Made by a program: the position numbers and the translations under genes. From JAVJSD01 sp040219575 (lineage in GTDB: Bacteria; Planctomycetota; Planctomycetia; Pirellulales; Pirellulaceae): a DNA stretch of 64,000 bases. Below are positions 9,263 to 16,716 of this stretch, in pieces. Where the stretch lies: contig JAVJSD010000080.1 in NCBI GenBank assembly GCA_040219575.1, positions 1-64,000 on the forward strand, read 5' to 3'. The notes beneath the pieces are model-generated. The model did no database searches and had not been told where the DNA came from. It saw only the letters and a list, made by a program, of their open reading frames with translations. Position 1 is the first letter of the stretch; every line of letters begins with the position of its first letter.

Positions 9263-10036
9263 ATGGTGGTGGAAGAACGACGAGGACGACTCCTGGAAAT
9301 GGTTCGCGCGGGCGGATTCGCGTCGCTTCGCGACCTGGCGGACCAGTTGCAGGTTTCCGAATCGACCGTTCGCCGGGATCTGGATTTCCTGGAGGAGACA
9401 GGCGCAGCGAAGCGCACGCATGGAGGGGTGTTCTACACCGGTCCTTCCCCTAGCCTCTCGCATTTCGACGTTCGGCAGTCGCACGAGTGGGAGAAGAAGC
9501 GCGACATCGCCCAGGCGGCGGCGCGGCTGATCGAGGACGGCGACACCGTCTTGCTCGACGGCGGCACCACCACCTACGAACTGGCGCTGCTGCTCGTCTC
9601 CCGCCCCGTGCAAGTGGTCACGAATTCGCTGCCCGTGGCCAATCTGTTCACCACCAGCAATAGCGCCGAACTGGTGCTGATCGGCGGGAACGTGCACAGC
9701 CGCACCGGCGTTTCGCTCGGTCCCTACGCCAACGCGATGGTGGCCGAATTGAATGTGCCGCGGGCGGTGCTGAGCGTGGCCGCGGTTCACGACACCGGCT
9801 ACTACAACAGCAACCTGCTGCTGGTGGAGACGGAGCGGGCCATGATGCGTGCGGCCGACGAGGTGATTGTGTTGGCCGACAGCACGAAGTTCGGCCACAA
9901 GAGCCTGTCGCGGTTGTGCGGTCTCGACGAGATCGACGTGCTGGTGGTCGACAACGCCATCAGCGAGGACTGGCGCAGCAAGATGATCGCCGCCGACGTG
10001 CGCCTGCTCGTCGCCGGCCAAACCGACAACACGTGA
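9263..10036 (+). CDS. DeoR-family transcriptional regulator of the BMC locus
   Basis: About 257 residues. An N-terminal winged helix-turn-helix (residues about 5-58, with SLRDLADQLQVSESTVRRDL and the THGG wing) is the DeoR hallmark. The C-terminal sugar-phosphate sensor domain shows LLDGGTTTYELA and VVTNSLPVA. Regulators of this family usually repress sugar catabolism genes and respond to a phosphorylated intermediate. Here it sits first in the BMC gene cluster, 212 bases ahead of pduL, so it probably controls that cluster. The start is uncertain: ATG at 9263 gives the usual DeoR N-terminus; ATG at 9242 or TTG at 9206 are alternatives. Confidence 0.88.
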   Translation: MVVEERRGRLLEMVRAGGFASLRDLADQLQVSESTVRRDLDFLEETGAAKRTHGGVFYTGPSPSLSHFDVRQSHEWEKKRDIAQAAARLIEDGDTVLLDGGTTTYELALLLVSRPVQVVTNSLPVANLFTTSNSAELVLIGGNVHSRTGVSLGPYANAMVAELNVPRAVLSVAAVHDTGYYNSNLLLVETERAMMRAADEVIVLADSTKFGHKSLSRLCGLDEIDVLVVDNAISEDWRSKMIAADVRLLVAGQTDNT

Positions 10037-10100
10037 AGAAGTAAGACCGAAACCACCGCAGGGCGCCGCGGCAACCAGCGGATTGCAAGTTCGAACACAT

Positions 10101-10164
10101 GTCGCGGAAGTCGCCAGACTTCCAACAGCCGCCCAAGACTCGGAACTCTGGCGAGTTCCGCTAC
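10101..10164. repeat. rep-A double-hairpin element
   Basis: Two arms, GCGGAAGTCGCCAGACTTCC and GGAACTCTGGCGAGTTCCGC, are each self-complementary and also inverted relative to each other. It lies between the DeoR gene and pduL. Reading frames that extend pduL upstream through it are artefacts. Confidence 0.75.
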
Positions 10165-10248
10165 GAAGCAGCGTTATCCCACACACCGACGTCGCCGGAA
10201 CGCCCTGCGGTTGTTCCGGCCTCCACCCACGAGATACTCCGGGAAACT

Positions 10249-10959
10249 ATGGCGACGGCAGCCCCCATCGATCGGGCGACGATCGAGCGAATCGTCCAGC
10301 AGATTGTCTATCAGCAGGCGGCGCCTTCGCGCGGAGCACCAGGTGGTGTGTCGCACGAGCCGAACCTGGTGGTCAGCATTTCCGCCCGACACGCACATCT
10401 CACCGACGAGCACGTCGAGATTCTGTTCGGCCCCGGCCACACGCTCACGCCCGAGAAGCCTCTCTACCAGGACGGTTTCTACGCCGCGGCCGAGACGGTG
10501 ATGGTCGTCGGCCCGCGCCGGCGGATGCTGCCGACGGTGCGCGTGCTGGGTCCGACGCGTTCGCACAGCCAGGTGGAACTGGCGTTTACCGATTCGATCT
10601 CGCTGGGGATCGATGCCCCGGTCCGCCATAGCGGCAAGATCGAAGGGACTCCTGGATGCGTGCTGGTCGGGCCACGGGGCGTGGTGGAGCTCGATCAGGG
10701 CGTGATCCGCGCCGCCCGGCACGTGCATATGAACCATCGCGACGCCGAACACTTCGGCGTCACCAACGGCGACTTGATGAAGCTCTCGGTCCGCTCGCCG
10801 GCCTGCGGCATTGTGTTCGACGACCTGCTGGTGCGGGCCGACGAGACGAGCAAGCTGGAAGTGCACATCGACACCGACGAGGGCAACGCCTGCTTCCTCG
10901 ACGCCGCCACGCAGATTGAGCTGCTGAAGCAGGAGTGTGGGTGTGGGTGTAAGAAGTGA
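10249..10959 (+). CDS. pduL: PduL-type phosphate propanoyltransferase (phosphotransacylase)
   Basis: Converts an acyl-CoA made by the neighbouring aldehyde dehydrogenase to the acyl-phosphate, regenerating CoA inside the microcompartment. 236 residues. The metal-binding histidines of PduL are visible: H48 and H50 in SARHAHL, H158 and H160 in ARHVHMN, and H206 in EVHIDTDE. Residues 6-22 (IDRATIERIVQQIVYQQ) form an amphipathic helix typical of encapsulation peptides that target cargo to the shell. The ATG at 10249 is chosen because upstream in-frame sequence is a dispersed repeat. The stop TGA lies at the first unit of a GTGAGTG repeat tract. The C-terminus is Cys/Gly-rich (ECGCGCKK). Confidence 0.93.
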   Translation: MATAAPIDRATIERIVQQIVYQQAAPSRGAPGGVSHEPNLVVSISARHAHLTDEHVEILFGPGHTLTPEKPLYQDGFYAAAETVMVVGPRRRMLPTVRVLGPTRSHSQVELAFTDSISLGIDAPVRHSGKIEGTPGCVLVGPRGVVELDQGVIRAARHVHMNHRDAEHFGVTNGDLMKLSVRSPACGIVFDDLLVRADETSKLEVHIDTDEGNACFLDAATQIELLKQECGCGCKK

Positions 10960-11110
10960 GTGGTGAGTGGTGAGTGGTGAGTAGTGAGTGGTGAGTAGTG
11001 AGTGGTGAGTGGTGAGTGGGCGACGCGTATTCGCCCCAAGCCGACGACTTGTCGTCGTGGTTTTGTGAGTAAGTGAGTAAGTGAGTAGGTGAGTGGGTAG
11101 TTCTCGCTCA
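10957..11110 (+). repeat. rep-B tandem heptamer tract with core
   Basis: GTGAGTG/GTGAGTA units run from the pduL stop codon to about 11020. The core GCCCCAAGCCGACGACTTGT and its palindrome follow, then TGAGTAAG-like octamers to 11100. The tract fills nearly all the gap between pduL and the first shell gene. Confidence 0.85.
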
Positions 11111-11181
11111 CCTACTCATCTACTCAAAGCTGGTATGGGTTCACAGACAACCTTTTTCTTTTATCTCGGAGTGCAAGCAAC

Positions 11182-11487
11182 ATGGCAAAGTCCGTTGAAG
11201 CGCTCGGCATGATCGAGACCAAGGGTTTCATCGCCCTGGTCGAGGCCACCGACGCGATGATGAAGGCCGCCAACGTGCAGTTCATGGGCTGGGACAAGGT
11301 CGGCAGCGGCCTGGTTTCCGCCTTTGTGACCGGCGACGTGGCCGCGGTGAAAGCCGCCACCGACGCCGGCGCCAGCGCCGCCGGCCGCATCGGCGAAGTC
11401 GTCGCCGTGCAGGTCATCCCCCGCCCGCATGATGATCTCGGCATCGTCTTGCCGGTGAGCATGAAGAAGGCCAGCCGCGCGAGCTGA
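11182..11487 (+). CDS. BMC-H hexameric shell protein
   Basis: A 101-residue single BMC domain. The N-terminal SVEALGMIETKGFIALVEATDAMMKAA strand-helix and DKVGSGLVSAFVTGDVAAV pore region are characteristic. Hexamers of such proteins tile the facets of the microcompartment shell, and the loop at the six-fold axis (KVGSG) lines the pore for small molecules. It has a short C-terminal extension past the domain (MKKASRAS). A second, more compact BMC-H follows after a hairpin element; the two probably differ in pore selectivity or position in the shell. GGAG lies 13 bases upstream of the ATG. Confidence 0.95.
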   Translation: MAKSVEALGMIETKGFIALVEATDAMMKAANVQFMGWDKVGSGLVSAFVTGDVAAVKAATDAGASAAGRIGEVVAVQVIPRPHDDLGIVLPVSMKKASRAS

Positions 11488-11518
11488 CATCGCTGAGCTT
11501 TTGGAGTTGCTCCTTTAG

Positions 11519-11582
11519 GTAGCGGAACTCGCCAGAGTTCCGAGACGGGGCCGCACTTCGGAAGTCTGGCGACTTCCGCTAC
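11519..11582. repeat. rep-A double-hairpin element between the two BMC-H genes
   Basis: The first arm begins GTAGCGGAACTCGCCAGAGT and the second, inverted arm ends CTGGCGACTTCCGCTAC. Each arm can form its own hairpin and the two can pair with each other. Confidence 0.8.
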
Positions 11583-11620
11583 GAAAACGAACAGAATTAC
11601 AACCTTCAGGAATTACATTC

Positions 11621-11890
11621 ATGAATAACGCGATTGGATTGATCGAGACCAAGGGCCTGGTCGGATTGGTCGAAGCGACCGACGCCATGGCCAAGGCGGC
11701 GAATGTGGAGATCGTCAAGCGAATCGGCATCGGCGGCGCGTTCGTGACGACCGTCGTCCGCGGCGACGTCGGCAGCGTCCGCGCGGCGGTCGAGGCGGGC
11801 GCCCAGGCGGCTTCGCAAGTCGGCGACCTCGTCGGCAGCCACGTGATTCCCCGCCCGGCCGAAGGCCTGGTCGAAGCGTACCTCTCGTAG
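11621..11890 (+). CDS. BMC-H hexameric shell protein, second copy
   Basis: An 89-residue BMC domain. AIGLIETKGLVGLVEATDAMAKAA matches the canonical first half. The pore loop is RIGIGGAFVT, and the C-terminus ends soon after HVIPRPAEGLVEAYLS. It shares the fold but not the pore sequence of the preceding BMC-H. It lies 35 bases upstream of the acetate kinase gene. Loci of this planctomycete/verrucomicrobia type are known to carry two BMC-H genes and no tandem-domain shell protein, and the same is seen here. Confidence 0.95.
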   Translation: MNNAIGLIETKGLVGLVEATDAMAKAANVEIVKRIGIGGAFVTTVVRGDVGSVRAAVEAGAQAASQVGDLVGSHVIPRPAEGLVEAYLS

Positions 11891-11925
11891 TCTCGACTCG
11901 AAGCCAGCACAGGAAGCACGGCCCG

Positions 11926-13116
11926 ATGAAGATCCTGGTCGCCAACCTCGGCTCGACGAGCTTCAAGTATCGTCTGCTCGACATGAGCGACGAACGGCAG
12001 CTCGCGCGCGGCGGAATCGAACGAATCGGTTCCGACGAGAGCCGTTGTTTCGTCGAGATCGGCGAAGACCACCGTGAGCTGACGGCCCACGTGCCCGACC
12101 ACGCCGTGGCAGTGAAGCAGTGCCTGGCGCAGCTCACCGATGCGGAATCGGGTTGCCTGGCCGACGCCTCGGAAGTGGCGGCGATCGGGTTCAAGGCGGT
12201 GCACGGGGGACGCCTCAGCGGCGTGCAACGCGTCAACGCCGACGTGCTGGCCGCCATGGAGGAGATGAACCAGATCGCCCCGGCGCACAACCCGCCGTAC
12301 ATCGCGGCCATGCGGCTGCTTTCCGAGCGTTTGTCGGAGATTCCGCTGGTGGCGGCGTTCGAGACCGGCTTTCACGCCACCGTGCCCGACCGCCTCCGCT
12401 ACTACGCCGTGCCGTACGAGTGGGCCGACTCGATGCATCTCAAGCGGTGGGGATTCCACGGCGCGAGTCATCGCTACATCGCCACGCGAACGGCCGAACT
12501 GACCGAGTGCGACGACGCGCGGATCATCTCCTGCCACCTGGGCGGATCGAGCAGCCTGTGCGCGATTCGCGACGGCCAAAGTGTGATGACGTCGATGGGC
12601 ATGAGCCCGCAGACCGGCGTGCCGCAGAATAACCGCGTGGGCGACTTCGACCCCTTCGCCTTGCCGCTGGTGATGCAGAAGACCGGCAAGTCGCTCGACG
12701 AGGTGCTGCACCTGCTGGCCAACGAGGGCGGGCTGAAAGGCGTCAGCGGCACGAGCGGCGACATGCGCGACGTGGAGGAGGCGGCCGCCGCCGGCAGCGA
12801 ACGAGCGCAGCTGGCGCTGGACCTGTACGTGTCCGACATCCGCCGCTACCTCGGCGCGTTGCTGGTGGAGCTCGGCGGGACCGATGTGCTGGTGTTCACC
12901 GGCGGCATCGGCGAGAACGGCGCCCGCGTCAGGGCGGCCGTGTGCAACAACCTGGCCGAGTTGGGCATCGTGCTCGACGACGCGGCCAACGCCGGCGCGA
13001 AGGGCGAGACGCGCATCGATTCGCCCGACAGCCGCGCGCAGATTTGGATCGTTCCCACCAATGAAGAGCTGATCGTCGCCCGCCAGGCGAAAGAGCTGCT
13101 TCAGTCGCAAGGGTAA
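11926..13116 (+). CDS. ackA: Acetate kinase (acyl-phosphate kinase of the BMC pathway)
   Basis: Makes ATP and a carboxylate from the acyl-phosphate; in this setting probably lactyl- or acetyl-phosphate from PduL. 396 residues, full length. Family motifs are seen: NLGSTSFKYRLLDM at the N-terminus, HGASHRYIA, HLGGSSSLCAI, and FTGGIGENGARVRAAV near the C-terminus. There is no amphipathic targeting helix at either end, so it may act outside the shell or by another association. AGGAAG precedes the ATG. The pentamer gene starts five bases after the stop. Confidence 0.93.
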   Translation: MKILVANLGSTSFKYRLLDMSDERQLARGGIERIGSDESRCFVEIGEDHRELTAHVPDHAVAVKQCLAQLTDAESGCLADASEVAAIGFKAVHGGRLSGVQRVNADVLAAMEEMNQIAPAHNPPYIAAMRLLSERLSEIPLVAAFETGFHATVPDRLRYYAVPYEWADSMHLKRWGFHGASHRYIATRTAELTECDDARIISCHLGGSSSLCAIRDGQSVMTSMGMSPQTGVPQNNRVGDFDPFALPLVMQKTGKSLDEVLHLLANEGGLKGVSGTSGDMRDVEEAAAAGSERAQLALDLYVSDIRRYLGALLVELGGTDVLVFTGGIGENGARVRAAVCNNLAELGIVLDDAANAGAKGETRIDSPDSRAQIWIVPTNEELIVARQAKELLQSQG

Positions 13117-13121
13117 ACCGA

Positions 13122-13442
13122 ATGTTCGTCGCCAAAGTGACCGGATCGCTCGTTTCGACGCAAAAGGTGGACACGATGGTCGGCTACAAGCTGCTGATCG
13201 TCGAGCCGTACCGCGTCGATCCCGAGACGCGCAAAGCGCTGGCCACGACCGGCCGGTCGTTCGTCGCCGTCGATACGCTCGGCGCCGGCGTGGGCGACTT
13301 CGTGTTGATCACGCAAGGCTCCAGCGCCCGGCTCACGCCGGAGACGAAAAACATGCCCATCGACACCGTGATCGTGGGCATCGTCGATCAGGTGCACGTG
13401 GAGGAAGCGTGCATCTATTCCAGGGAGGGTGAAGAGGAATAA
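13122..13442 (+). CDS. BMC-P pentameric shell vertex protein (EutN/CcmL family)
   Basis: 106 residues. The first half FVAKVTGSLVSTQKVDTMVGYKLLIVEP and the GAGVGDFVLITQGSSAR segment are diagnostic of the EutN/CcmL fold, whose pentamers cap the vertices of the icosahedral shell. Three such genes occur in this locus. It follows the acetate kinase gene after five bases. It has a 15-residue acidic C-terminal tail (YSREGEEE). The gene ends next to a rep-B tract. Confidence 0.95.
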   Translation: MFVAKVTGSLVSTQKVDTMVGYKLLIVEPYRVDPETRKALATTGRSFVAVDTLGAGVGDFVLITQGSSARLTPETKNMPIDTVIVGIVDQVHVEEACIYSREGEEE

Positions 13443-13445
13443 AGT

Positions 13446-13668
13446 CGCACTCGCCCCAAGCTGGCGACTTGTCGTCGGGGTTTGGTGAGTGGTGAGTAGT
13501 GAGTAGTGAGTGGTGAGTGGTGAGTGGTGAGTGGTGAGTGGTGAGTAGTGAGTAGTGAGTGGTGAGTGGTGAGTGGTGAGCATCGACACGCCCCAAGCCG
13601 ACGACTTGTCGTCGTGGTTTTGTGAGAAAGTGAGTAAGTGAGTAAGTGAGTAAGTGAGTAAGTGAGTC
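13446..13668 (+). repeat. rep-B composite repeat: core, heptamers, core, octamers
   Basis: Core (CCCCAAGCTGGCGACTTGTC), about 98 bases of GTGAGTA/GTGAGTG units, a second core (CCCCAAGCCGACGACTTGTC), then TGAGTAAG octamers. The remaining gap to 13873 is A+T-richer, with a partly symmetrical pair of CAATCAACAATCATCACTC- and TGTTGATTGTTGAAGTG-like sequences. No gene is seen in this 430-base stretch. Confidence 0.85.
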
Positions 13669-13873
13669 GGCGAAGTGGTACTTCAACAATCAACAATCAT
13701 CACTCGACAATCGTCATTCGGGCGGTGGGATCGACGCCCCATTGGAATGACGAGGGATGAATGGCGAGTGTTGATTGTTGAAGTGCGAGAAGCTTTGCTT
13801 TGAGCAACAGGTAGTGCGGCGCTAACGGCCCCCACTTTTACCTTTTTACTTTTACCTTTTACCTTGAATTCCC

Positions 13874-15355
13874 ATGCAGGTTAACGAGACGCTGATTCGC
13901 TCGGTCGTGGCCCAGGTGCTGGCCGAGGTGGGGCAGATTCCGGCGGCCAATTCGTCGGGCTACATGTCGGGCTACGTGTCGTCGAGCTATGCGGGCCGGC
14001 ACGGTGTGTTCGACTGCGCCCACGAGGCCGTGGCCGCCGCGAGCCAGGCGTTTGAGCAGCTCTCCGAACGCACGCGGGCCGATCGCAAGCGGATCATCGA
14101 CCACATCCGCCGGATCTCCATCGAGCAGTGCGTCGAACTCGGCACGATGGAGATGGAAGAGACCAAGATCGGCCGACTCGAACACAAGATCGAAAAACTG
14201 AAGACGCTGGGTGAGAAGACGCCGGGCGTCGAATTCCTCCGCAGCGAGGTGTTCAGCGGCGACAACGGCTTGGCCGTCATCGAACACGCCCCGTTCGGCG
14301 TCATCGGCGCCATCACGCCGGTCACGCATTCGCTCCCCACCATCACCGGCAACGCGGTGAGCATGATCGCCGCCGGCAACACGGTGGTGGTGAATCCGCA
14401 TCCCAGCGGTAAACGCGTGGCGGCGGAAGGCGTGCGGCGTTTCAACGAGGCGATCCATCGCGATCTGGGCATCGACAACCTGCTGTGCGTGATCGCCGAG
14501 CCGACGCTGGAGTCGGCCGACATCATCTTTCATCATCGCGACGTGAAGCTGATCTGCGTCACCGGCGGTCCCGCGGTCGCCCGGGCGGCGCTGAAGTGCG
14601 GCAAGCGGGCGGTGGTGGCCGGGCCGGGCAATCCGCCCGTGGTGGTCGACGAGACGGCCGACTTCGACCGCGCCGCGCGGTCGATCATTCAGGGCGGCGC
14701 GTACGACAACAACCTGCTGTGCATCGCCGAGAAGGAGGTGTTCGTCGTCGCTTCGGTGTTCGACAAGATGATGTCCGCCATGGAGCGGGCCGGCGCCGTG
14801 CGGTTGAACGCCCCCGAGATCGACCGGCTCACCAGCGTCGCGATCACCCAGGTGGGCGAAGGCGACGACCGCCACGACGTGGCGGCGAAGGAGTTTCTCG
14901 GCCAGGACGCTTCGGTATTGGCGCGAGCCGCCGGTCGCAACGTGTCGGCGGACACCGAGCTCGTGTTCGGCGAAACCGACGAGTCGAACCCGTTCGTGCC
15001 CGTCGAGCAGATGATGCCTTTCATTCCGTTCGTGCGTTGCCGCGACGTCGATGAAGCGATCCACAAGGCCAAGCACTACGAGCACGGCTTCCGCCACACG
15101 AGCATCATCCATTCGAACAACGTGCGGAACATGACCAAGATGGGCCGCATCCTCGACACCACGCTGTTCGTCAAAAACGGCCCCTGCATGGCGTCGCTGG
15201 GGCTCGGCGGCGAAGGCTACATTTCGTTCTCGATCGCCGGCCCGACAGGCGAGGGAGTGACCACGCCGTTGACGTTCACGCGGGAACGGCGGTGCTCGAT
15301 GATTGATGACCTTTGTGTGTTGGGGAAGGAGCGAGTGGTGAGAGGTGAGAGATGA
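13874..15355 (+). CDS. CoA-acylating aldehyde dehydrogenase (PduP-like) of the BMC
   Basis: Oxidises an aldehyde (lactaldehyde or acetaldehyde expected here) to the acyl-CoA with NAD. 493 residues. Residues 1-23 (METs like VNETLIRSVVAQVLAEVGQI) form an amphipathic encapsulation peptide followed by a short linker. The aldehyde dehydrogenase fold follows, with the catalytic cysteine C283 in GGAYDNNLLCIAEKEV, as in PduP/EutE. It feeds PduL upstream. The last residues (GKERVVRGER) and the TGA stop are read from a degenerate GTGAGAG repeat, so the natural C-terminus may have been altered by repeat growth. Confidence 0.93.
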   Translation: MQVNETLIRSVVAQVLAEVGQIPAANSSGYMSGYVSSSYAGRHGVFDCAHEAVAAASQAFEQLSERTRADRKRIIDHIRRISIEQCVELGTMEMEETKIGRLEHKIEKLKTLGEKTPGVEFLRSEVFSGDNGLAVIEHAPFGVIGAITPVTHSLPTITGNAVSMIAAGNTVVVNPHPSGKRVAAEGVRRFNEAIHRDLGIDNLLCVIAEPTLESADIIFHHRDVKLICVTGGPAVARAALKCGKRAVVAGPGNPPVVVDETADFDRAARSIIQGGAYDNNLLCIAEKEVFVVASVFDKMMSAMERAGAVRLNAPEIDRLTSVAITQVGEGDDRHDVAAKEFLGQDASVLARAAGRNVSADTELVFGETDESNPFVPVEQMMPFIPFVRCRDVDEAIHKAKHYEHGFRHTSIIHSNNVRNMTKMGRILDTTLFVKNGPCMASLGLGGEGYISFSIAGPTGEGVTTPLTFTRERRCSMIDDLCVLGKERVVRGER

Positions 15356-15490
15356 GAGGTGAGAGGTGAGTGGTGAGTGGTGAACGCGAACGCGCCTGCC
15401 AAGCCGACGACTTGTCGTCGTGGTGTTGTGAGTAGGTGAGTGGTGAGTGCGAACGCGCCCCCAAGCCGACGACTTTGCCGTCGTTGGTGT
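15333..15490 (+). repeat. rep-B heptamer tract and two cores, overlapping the dehydrogenase 3' end
   Basis: Degenerate GTGAGAG/GTGAGTG units begin inside the last codons of the aldehyde dehydrogenase gene and continue to 15380. A core follows (CCAAGCCGACGACTTGTCGT), more GTGAGTG units, and a second core with GACTTTGCCGTCG. Confidence 0.8.
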
Positions 15491-15617
15491 TGGCTTGTTT
15501 TCGCGCGGGTGGCGATGGGTGCACGCCTTCCCGATGAGTTGATCGTTGACGGCGGGCGAGTGGGATGCCGCCGGGAGGCGCGGGGATGAACTCCGCGGCA
15601 CAAGGAAATGAGCGAAT

Positions 15618-15875
15618 ATGCAACTGGCGACGGTGATTGGGAGCGCGACTTCGACGGTGAAGCACGCCTCGATGCGGGGAACGAAATTGCTGATTGTGCA
15701 GCCGCGCAAGGCCGACGGCGTCGCGCCGGACGGCGATCCCGTGCTGGCCGTCGATGCGGTCGGCGCGGGGAAAGGTGAAACGGTGATGATCACCAGCGAC
15801 GGAAAGTTTGCACGCGAGTTTTTGAACACCGAAGCGACGCCCGTCCGCTGGACGGTGATTGGAATCGAGGACTGA
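15618..15875 (+). CDS. BMC-P pentameric shell vertex protein, second copy
   Basis: 85 residues. QLATVIGSATSTVKHASMRGTKLLIVQP and DAVGAGKGETVMITSDGKFAREFL match the EutN/CcmL family closely. It is the most compact of the three pentamers in the locus. AAGGAAA lies about 10 bases ahead of the ATG. Its stop overlaps the start of the next gene by one base (TGATG), implying translational coupling with the 93-aa protein. Confidence 0.95.
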   Translation: MQLATVIGSATSTVKHASMRGTKLLIVQPRKADGVAPDGDPVLAVDAVGAGKGETVMITSDGKFAREFLNTEATPVRWTVIGIED

Positions 15876-16156
15876 TGTCGGCCGCCACGGACAGAGAAGC
15901 CCTGATCGAACAAATCGTGCAGGAGGTGCTGCGCCGCCTGCAGGCGATGGGCGTGAAGCTCGACGCCGAGGCGCCGCAATCCAACATTGCGGGGCAGGAA
16001 CTCGTGTTCGACGGGCGCCTGGTCACACTCGACCGCCTGCGAGGCAGGCTGACCGGTGTGAGGCGACTGGTCGTGTCGAAGCGAGCGGTCGTCACCCCGG
16101 CGGTGCGGGATGAATTGAAGGATCGCCAGATCGAACTCGTGAAGGCGGAAACCTAA
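15875..16156 (+). CDS. Small protein of unknown function with encapsulation-peptide-like helix
   Basis: 93 residues, not a shell protein. Residues 6-24 (DREALIEQIVQEVLRRLQAM) are amphipathic and resemble the targeting helices on PduL, the aldehyde dehydrogenase and the aldolase of this locus. The rest (LVFDGRLVTLDRLRGRL, then RAVVTPAVRDELKDRQIELV) resembles the short 'TP.ARD.L+..GIEL' module found near several ethanolamine- and propanediol-utilisation proteins. That resemblance is from memory and weak. The overlap with the preceding shell gene and its place between two pentamer genes suggest a lumen protein or assembly factor. No enzyme motif is visible. Confidence 0.8.
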   Translation: MSAATDREALIEQIVQEVLRRLQAMGVKLDAEAPQSNIAGQELVFDGRLVTLDRLRGRLTGVRRLVVSKRAVVTPAVRDELKDRQIELVKAET

Positions 16157-16162
16157 CCTACC

Positions 16163-16241
16163 GTAGCGGAACTCGCCAGAGTTCCGACGATCAACTCAAT
16201 ACAGAACATCGAAGGATCGGAAGTCTGGCGACTTCCGCTAC
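16163..16241. repeat. rep-A double-hairpin element
   Basis: Arms GTAGCGGAACTCGCCAGAGT and AGTCTGGCGACTTCCGCTAC flank a 35-base spacer between the 93-aa gene and the third pentamer gene. Confidence 0.8.
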
Positions 16242-16256
16242 CAAGGACATGACGAC

Positions 16257-16547
16257 ATGCGAATCGCGGAGATCGTCGGCACGGTGACGCTGAATCGCTG
16301 CCATGGGAGTTTCGTCGGCGCGCGGTTGCGATTGGCTGTGCCGTTGTCGCTGGCGAACCTCAGCGGTCGCGAGCAACCGTCGGCCGACGAGATGGTGCTG
16401 TGGGACGGCGTCGGCTCCGGCATCGGCAGTCGCGTGGCGATGAGCGAGGGCGCCGAAGCGGCCCAACCGTTTCGCCCCGAGATCAAACCGGTCGACGCCT
16501 ACGCGGCGGCCTTACTGGACGAGATCAACATCCACATCAACGAGTAA
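16257..16547 (+). CDS. BMC-P pentameric shell vertex protein, third copy
   Basis: 96 residues. RIAEIVGTVTLNRCHGSFVGARLRLAVP and WDGVGSGIGSRVAMSEGAEAA match EutN/CcmL. The C-terminal region (KPVDAYAAALLDEINI) is longer than in the second copy. The three pentamers differ enough in sequence to be distinct paralogs rather than recent duplicates, as in other loci of this type. It is separated from the aldolase gene by a rep-I element. Confidence 0.94.
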   Translation: MRIAEIVGTVTLNRCHGSFVGARLRLAVPLSLANLSGREQPSADEMVLWDGVGSGIGSRVAMSEGAEAAQPFRPEIKPVDAYAAALLDEINIHINE

Positions 16548-16562
16548 CACAGCGTGAGCGAT

Positions 16563-16686
16563 TCGTTTAGCCGCAGGCCCGGCGGGCCGCGCGGGAGTTG
16601 ACGTCGCAGCGAAGTCGAACGAAACGCCACGATAGATTACGGCACAACATCCCGTCGCGCGGCCCACCGGGCCTGCAGTTGAACGA
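16563..16686. repeat. rep-I inverted repeat element
   Basis: It begins TCGTTTAGCCGCAGGCCCGG and ends with the inverted arm CGGGCCTGCAGTTGAACGA. A related element lies at 24349-24472 in front of arsR. Confidence 0.7.
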
Positions 16687-16716
16687 CGATCACGAAAGTC
16701 AAACCGAGGAAACAAC

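Noticed and set aside
10957..11110. CRISPR array
   Set aside because: Units are contiguous 7-8-mers with no unique spacers of 25-40 bases, and no cas gene is present. The same holds for the other heptamer tracts.
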